Source: Bacillota bacterium (GTDB lineage: Bacteria; Bacillota; Clostridia; Lachnospirales; Lachnospiraceae). Taken from it: a stretch of 18,125 nucleotides of DNA. The DNA is taken from assembly GCA_023399455.1 (NCBI GenBank), contig JAEWPN010000019.1, positions 1 through 18,125 of the forward strand, given 5' to 3'. This document shows, piece after piece, positions 14,459 to 18,125 of the stretch (position 1 is its first letter; every line of letters begins with the position of its first letter). The translations under genes and the position numbers were made by a program. Below the pieces are notes generated by a model. That model saw only the letters and a list, made by a program, of their open reading frames with translations, was not told the DNA's origin and did no database searches.

Positions 14459-15322
14459 TTACTCCTTTCCGGCCTGATTTTGAATTAGCTTTCCGTTGAT
14501 CATCCGCAACCACAGGCTGCCGTCCGCATCAATGACCACCTGCTTGACGGTATCCTCAAATAATCCGATTGAAAATGCCTCCAAGGACGGCTGTTTCTCG
14601 AATATCGCTATCAATCGGCGGGTTAAGTATTCAGGCTCCGTATCAGCACAGGCCTCGTATTTTGCGGCGGCGCAGCCGAATATCAGCAGCTTGATGTAGT
14701 CGCTGTCCACTTCGCTTTTTTCCAGCTCCCGGTTGATTTGGTTTTCCGTCCGGGCTACATCGAGGGAATAATTCTCCCTGTGCGGTGAAGCCAGCTGCAG
14801 CAGGCTTGGTTCACGGATAATTGTGTTCAGGATTGCTGTTACGCTCTCCAGCAGGACTTGGTCTGTGATTCTCTTGGGTGTAATGCGCCCCTCTGCGGAG
14901 CAGCACCACGCTTCATAATTCTTGCTTCTGCCATCCCTTTTGTATTTGGCTCCACAAGCCCCACAAATCGCCTTACTGCGGATGCTGTCCAGTTCCTCTG
15001 ATAAAGGCTTCCCTTGGCTTTTCTGCCCGATTAGGGCGGCTACCGCCTCGAACGTGGCGGCAGGGATAAGCTTTGGAAAGTTATCACCACCGCAGTAACG
15101 AGGATTCTCCAGCATCCGCTTGATCCTATGCTTGTTCCAGTCGGTGCGGTTCTCCATATAAGGGACGCCTTTGGCAGTGAGCTGTTCGGCAATCCGGCGA
15201 TAAGATGTTCCGGCTTGGTAATCATCGAAAACCTGACGAACCACAGCGGATTCTGTTTCATGGATGCTCAGCGTACCGTTCTGGATGTGGTAGCCGAAAG
15301 GAAGATATCGGTTTTTCTTCAT
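14459..15322 (-). CDS. Recombinase-like protein lacking the catalytic domain
   Basis: These 287 residues align in layout with the middle and C-terminal parts of large serine recombinases: a recombinase domain (TESAVVRQVFDDYQAGTSYR, RIKRMLENPRYCGG), a zinc ribbon (CGACGAKYKRD ... AWCC) and a C-terminal helical region. The N-terminal resolvase domain with its Ser and Arg residues is absent, and the ATG (overlapping the previous stop by four bases, ATGA) shows the gene is not simply cut off by a frameshift. It probably binds DNA at the same att sites without cutting, as a partner or architectural factor for the two full recombinases. Its stop sits in the ribosome site of the next gene, so the three are co-translated. 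Confidence 0.85.
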   Translation of the reverse strand: MKKNRYLPFGYHIQNGTLSIHETESAVVRQVFDDYQAGTSYRRIAEQLTAKGVPYMENRTDWNKHRIKRMLENPRYCGGDNFPKLIPAATFEAVAALIGQKSQGKPLSEELDSIRSKAICGACGAKYKRDGRSKNYEAWCCSAEGRITPKRITDQVLLESVTAILNTIIREPSLLQLASPHRENYSLDVARTENQINRELEKSEVDSDYIKLLIFGCAAAKYEACADTEPEYLTRRLIAIFEKQPSLEAFSIGLFEDTVKQVVIDADGSLWLRMINGKLIQNQAGKE

Positions 15323-16893
15323 CGTCCGAACACCTCCTTTGGTAGCCTCTCAGAAAATTCAAATCCACCGATCAGGCAGAATTTCAGCTTATCCTGCTCA
15401 GTTACAACAATCTGATCAACTATGCTGTGAAACAGGGTTTCATCAAAGCCGGTCAGGTACGGTGATCCCTGTTCCATCAGTTCAATCAGTAGCTTACAGT
15501 CGGAAATCATCTCATCGTCCGCATCGCTTTCCAGAAGTCTGCGGCGGTTGCGCTTCAGGAGATCAAGCTGCTGGTTGATTTCATTATTTTTCTGCATAAA
15601 AATAGCAGAGTCCATGTAACCTTTCGTCCTGAAACGATTCAGTACCAGACTCTGCTTGGTGAGTTCCGCTATTTCCTTATTGATGCTTCCGACTTTTGCA
15701 TCGCTCATGGTGACTTTAGACTTGAGATCCATTAGCTCTGTTAAAGCGGAGGAGAGAATATAGCGGTTGTTCTGTTTTAGCTTGTTGTACATCCGGAGGA
15801 AGGCCTGCATGATGGCATCCTCTCGGATTTGGCGAATTTCACACAGCTCCTTGCTGCGGAAGTGTTTATGGCAAACCCAATAAGTTTTGCCGTTGGTCAC
15901 CCTGCGGGAGAAGCTCGTACCACATTTCCCGCACTTGATTTTTCGGGAGAATGCATACTGCCTGCCACGCCCCTTGCTTGGGCAGAGGGAATTACGGGCT
16001 TTCATCAGCTGCTGTGCCTGCTCAAATTCTGACCGGCTGATAATCGGCTCATGGGAGCCGGTGATGTAATAGCGGTCACGCTCGCCCTTGTTGCGCTTGC
16101 TTTGAAAGGGCATGATGTCGGTGGTGTAGGATTTCTGCAGCAAGGCATCGCCGATGTAACGTTCACTTTTGATGATATAGCTGACTGCGGTATAAAGCCA
16201 GCTGACTTCGCCGTTCTTGCAGGGAATGCCATCAGCGTTCAGATCGGCGGCGATCTGCTCCATACTCTTGCCGGAGAGATAGCTCCCGAATATCCGGCGC
16301 ACTATGGGGGCTTCCTTGGGATTGGGAATCAGGATATTATCTACAAGGTCGTATCCATAGGGAGCGCAGCAGCAAGTGAAGCTGCCGTTTTGCATCCTCC
16401 GGGCGTAGCTCCAGCGCATATTGTTGGAGATGGAGGTGGATTCCTCCTGTGCGATGGAGCTGAAGGCTCCGATCATCATCTCATCGTGCATATCCGCTGT
16501 CTTGAGGCCATCTTCTTCAAATTCCACCTCGATGCCGAGGGCTTTCAGCTCCCGAACGGTGGAGAGGCAGTCGTGGATATTTCTCGCAAACCGGGAAACG
16601 GATTTTACAAGGATGCGGTCAATTTTGCCCTTTCTGCAGTCGGAAAGCATCCGCTGGAATTCCTCTCGCTTGTCCGACCGGGTTCCGGTGATGCCCTCAT
16701 CGGCATAAATGTCCACCAGCTCCCATTCGTCATTTCCGGCAATCAAGGAGGTGTAATGCTCCATTTGCACAGAAAAGGAATTCAGCTGATCTGCCGAATC
16801 GCTGCTGACTCTGGCGTAGGCGCAGACACGCAGCTTGGGCGGTGCATAGCGGTAAATGGCATTTACCGGTTCAATAACCTGTACCTGCGGCAT
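15319..16893 (-). CDS. Large serine recombinase, first full-length copy
   Basis: This is a 524-residue serine recombinase. CAYARVSSDS carries the nucleophile (Ser30); EGITGTRSDKREEF and SVSRFARNIHD hold the other resolvase-domain residues. The recombinase domain (PKEAPIVRRIFGSYLSG, ERYIGDALLQK), a zinc ribbon (KCGKCGTSFSRR ... YWVCHKH) and a coiled-coil C-terminus follow. AAAGGAGG lies 7 bases before the ATG. It overlaps the next gene by four bases. Three consecutive recombinase-type genes in one operon are typical of conjugative or mobilizable elements in Clostridia. The direction and the att sites cannot be read from this window. Confidence 0.92.
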   Translation of the reverse strand: MPQVQVIEPVNAIYRYAPPKLRVCAYARVSSDSADQLNSFSVQMEHYTSLIAGNDEWELVDIYADEGITGTRSDKREEFQRMLSDCRKGKIDRILVKSVSRFARNIHDCLSTVRELKALGIEVEFEEDGLKTADMHDEMMIGAFSSIAQEESTSISNNMRWSYARRMQNGSFTCCCAPYGYDLVDNILIPNPKEAPIVRRIFGSYLSGKSMEQIAADLNADGIPCKNGEVSWLYTAVSYIIKSERYIGDALLQKSYTTDIMPFQSKRNKGERDRYYITGSHEPIISRSEFEQAQQLMKARNSLCPSKGRGRQYAFSRKIKCGKCGTSFSRRVTNGKTYWVCHKHFRSKELCEIRQIREDAIMQAFLRMYNKLKQNNRYILSSALTELMDLKSKVTMSDAKVGSINKEIAELTKQSLVLNRFRTKGYMDSAIFMQKNNEINQQLDLLKRNRRRLLESDADDEMISDCKLLIELMEQGSPYLTGFDETLFHSIVDQIVVTEQDKLKFCLIGGFEFSERLPKEVFGR

Positions 16894-16925
16894 GGCGGCA
16901 CCTCCTTTGGTCTTCGTGTTTTCAT
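16863..16925 (-). CDS. Candidate 20-residue leader peptide overlapping the first recombinase
   Basis: ATG at 16925 is preceded by GAAAGGAG at good spacing and reads MKTRRPKEVPPCRRYRLLNR before TAA at 16865-16863, 31 bases inside the recombinase gene in another frame. A second ribosome site for the recombinase lies within it. Translation of the short frame could open that site, so it may set recombinase level. It could also be chance. Confidence 0.3.
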   Translation of the reverse strand: MKTRRPKEVPPCRRYRLLNR

Positions 16926-16941
16926 GTGTAGCAGCTCCTTT

Positions 16942-16979
16942 CGTGTGAGTTCAATACCTTTTAGGTATTAGCACACACG
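16942..16979. promoter_or_regulatory. Nested palindrome upstream of the first recombinase
   Basis: AATACCT (16953-16959) and AGGTATT (16963-16969) form a perfect dyad with a 3-base centre, enclosed by CGTGTG (16942-16947) and CACACG (16974-16979). It has no T-run, so it is not a terminator. It sits just ahead of the short leader frame and the recombinase ribosome site, where an operator or an RNA switch would lie. Confidence 0.45.
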
Positions 16980-17017
16980 ATACCACATAGATGCAGACAT
17001 AGCTATCACTATTTCCA

Positions 17018-17173
17018 CTAAATAATCCGGAGCCTCGGCTTGTATTTTTCGACCACAAACCCATCTGCAATCTCAAATTCCTTAAGGCTGATTTTACCCT
17101 GCTCCAGAAGATAGGTGAGGAAGTTGTGTGCCATCAAATAACGGACTTCATTGACCGGTTCTGTTTTTGTCAT
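17018..17173 (-). CDS. 51-residue SHOCT-like small protein
   Basis: The frame from ATG at 17173 has AGGAGG 7 bases before it and overlaps the end of the previous gene's stop through its ribosome site. The sequence MTKTEPVNEVRYLMAHNFL then YLLEQGKISLKEFEIADGF matches the short helical SHOCT layout (a Leu-rich helix, Gly-x-Ile-(S/T)-x-x-E-(F/Y)) found in tiny proteins of recombinase clusters. Its role is unknown; the context suggests an accessory or regulator of the recombinases. Confidence 0.75.
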   Translation of the reverse strand: MTKTEPVNEVRYLMAHNFLTYLLEQGKISLKEFEIADGFVVEKYKPRLRII

Positions 17174-17184
17174 AGCATTTCCTC

Positions 17185-17556
17185 CTATCGCAATTGAAAC
17201 GGCGGCATTGCAAAATCAGACAGCTTGATTTCTCCCTCCATCGGGGAATAAATGCTGATTCCACAGTCGCTGATTGTTTGAATAAAGTTGACGGTCTTTG
17301 CCATATCCCGCCCGATCCGGCTTACCGAATCCACCAGCAGAATCTGAAAGCTCTCGGATTTTGCCGCTTCCAGAACAGCCTGCAGGCCGGGGCGATCGAA
17401 GTTCAGGCCGCTGCCCAAATCCTGAGAAGAACCGACAACGACAAAACCCATCTGTACGGCATAGGTTTCCAGTCTTTCATATTGCCCTTTCAAAACACCG
17501 TGGGCATCCTCCGGCGCATCGATGCGGCAGTAAATCCATGCGGATTTCTGATCCAT
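17185..17556 (-). CDS. Resolvase-domain protein with altered catalytic residue, no DNA-binding domain
   Basis: These 123 residues match the N-terminal serine-resolvase fold: AWIYCRIDAPED at the start, DLGSGLNFDRPGLQAVLEAA, LLVDSVSRIGRDM with the two arginines. In active enzymes the first motif reads (Y)xRVS with serine as nucleophile; here the position is Asp13 (YCRID), so it should not cut DNA. It also stops before any recombinase DNA-binding domain. AAAGGAGG lies 9 bases before the ATG and its stop TAG is inside the next gene's ribosome site. It may form mixed oligomers with the active recombinases to tune them. It could alternatively be a decayed remnant, though the clean gene spacing argues against that. 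Confidence 0.8.
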   Translation of the reverse strand: MDQKSAWIYCRIDAPEDAHGVLKGQYERLETYAVQMGFVVVGSSQDLGSGLNFDRPGLQAVLEAAKSESFQILLVDSVSRIGRDMAKTVNFIQTISDCGISIYSPMEGEIKLSDFAMPPFQLR

Positions 17557-17572
17557 AGAAAAATTCCTCCTT

Positions 17573-17953
17573 TCACAAGCTCAGGCTCATTTGCGGTTCC
17601 GGCAACGGGACATCCAGACCAAAGCTCACGGCTAAGGCCTCATCGACCTGCTGCATCTGTGGATCGCTTAAATGGCCTATGTACTCACGCAGGCGGGAAC
17701 GGTCAATGGTTCGTATCTGCTCCAACAGCACAAGGGAATTCTGCCGCAGGCCATACTGCTGGCTGCACAGCCGGATATGGGTGGGCAGATGACTTTTTTC
17801 AGTACGGCTGGTGATGGCGGCTACGATAACGGTGGGGCTGTAGCGGTTGCCTATGTCGTTTTGGATAATCAATACCGGCCTGATGCCACCTTGCTCACAG
17901 CCTATAACCGGCGTTAAATCGGCATAGAACATATCGCCTTTGTAAACACGCAT
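17573..17953 (-). CDS. MazF/PemK-type mRNA endoribonuclease toxin
   Basis: These 126 residues have the PemK/MazF fold: YKGDMFYADLTPVIGCEQG opens, GGIRPVLIIQND holds Arg25 and VAAITSRTEK holds Thr48, at the same numbers as the catalytic pair of Bacillus MazF. Such enzymes cut mRNA at short sequences to stop growth, and are normally held by an antitoxin encoded just upstream. No antitoxin gene is present in the 170 bases upstream within the window. GAGGAGG lies 8 bases before the ATG, and the gene runs into the resolvase-domain gene 16 bases later, so the toxin-like gene is part of the recombinase operon and may serve element regulation or maintenance. Confidence 0.88.
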   Translation of the reverse strand: MRVYKGDMFYADLTPVIGCEQGGIRPVLIIQNDIGNRYSPTVIVAAITSRTEKSHLPTHIRLCSQQYGLRQNSLVLLEQIRTIDRSRLREYIGHLSDPQMQQVDEALAVSFGLDVPLPEPQMSLSL

Positions 17954-17981
17954 TTTGCATTCCTCCTCTTTATGAAATCAG

Positions 17982-18066
17982 TGTTATATCACAAGGATAA
18001 GGACAGCCGCCGATTGTGACCGGGTTTACCCGCAGGGCGGCTGTCCTCATAGTTTCTGATATAACA
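17982..18066. promoter_or_regulatory. Large nested palindrome in the leader of the toxin-like gene
   Basis: TGTTATATCA (17982-17991) pairs perfectly with TGATATAACA (18057-18066); inside it AGGACAGCCGCC (18000-18011) pairs perfectly with GGCGGCTGTCCT (18036-18047); at the centre CGGGT and ACCCG (18021-18031) form a small stem. It ends 28 bases before the toxin ATG. It is too organised to be chance: an operator, a cis-acting RNA, or a site of element transfer are options. Confidence 0.7.
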
Positions 18067-18125
18067 AAACTCTTGTTCTTCGTTTTCTGCTGCTTCTATT
18101 CGACACTACTTCCCGAAGCAGAACA

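Noticed and set aside
16051..16971. A 306-codon open frame on the plus strand opposite the first recombinase
   Set aside because: It is antisense to a gene with clear catalytic motifs, shows no recognisable domain or ribosome site, and is explained by the GC-rich codon pattern of the true gene.
1..18125. CRISPR array, tRNA or rRNA genes
   Set aside because: No regularly spaced direct repeats and no cloverleaf or rRNA-like stretches were found by eye on either strand.

Overview
The window looks like the chromosome of a low-to-mid GC Firmicute, most likely a gut-type Clostridium relative. The reasons are AGGAGG ribosome sites before almost every gene, sigma-A type promoters, a ferredoxin-dependent 2-oxoacid oxidoreductase with fused gamma-alpha subunits, and a multi-recombinase mobile element of a kind common in that group. 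The species cannot be named from this sequence. Nearly all genes lie on the minus strand.

Left part (1-4500), metabolic genes: the tail of an IS110-type transposase (plus strand); a flavin-dependent Old Yellow Enzyme-type reductase; and a two-gene operon for a 2-oxoacid:ferredoxin oxidoreductase (gamma-alpha fusion, then beta). The 540-base gap between the reductase and the operon is dense with signals. It holds a strong minus promoter, a 24-codon reading frame with a Trp-Cys-Cys-Cys run, and an intrinsic terminator before the reductase, which together look like an attenuator. It also holds an opposing plus-strand promoter, a 42-codon reading frame and a shared terminator.

Middle part (4540-12700), a defence-like island: a structured intergenic element and an operon terminator mark its left side. 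The minus-strand genes, in transcription order, are a 55-residue helix-turn-helix protein, an OLD-type ATPase with a TOPRIM nuclease domain, a UvrD-like helicase (these two pair as in Gabija), and a large DEAH helicase. The helicase's C-terminal nuclease-like part has been cut off by a one-base frameshift. The genes are close or coupled and probably act together on foreign or damaged DNA.

Right part (12700-18125), the recombination end of a mobile element: in transcription order, a MazF/PemK toxin-like gene, a catalytically altered resolvase-domain protein, a 51-residue SHOCT-like protein, a full serine recombinase, a recombinase-like protein without a catalytic domain, and a second full serine recombinase that ends in an intrinsic terminator. 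The genes are overlapped or spaced by a few bases. The toxin gene is preceded by a nested palindrome of about 85 bases, and the element seems to continue past the right edge.

The most interesting points are the helicase-plus-OLD defence-like operon with its frameshifted helicase-nuclease, the cysteine-codon leader before the reductase, and the recombinase module with complementary half-proteins.
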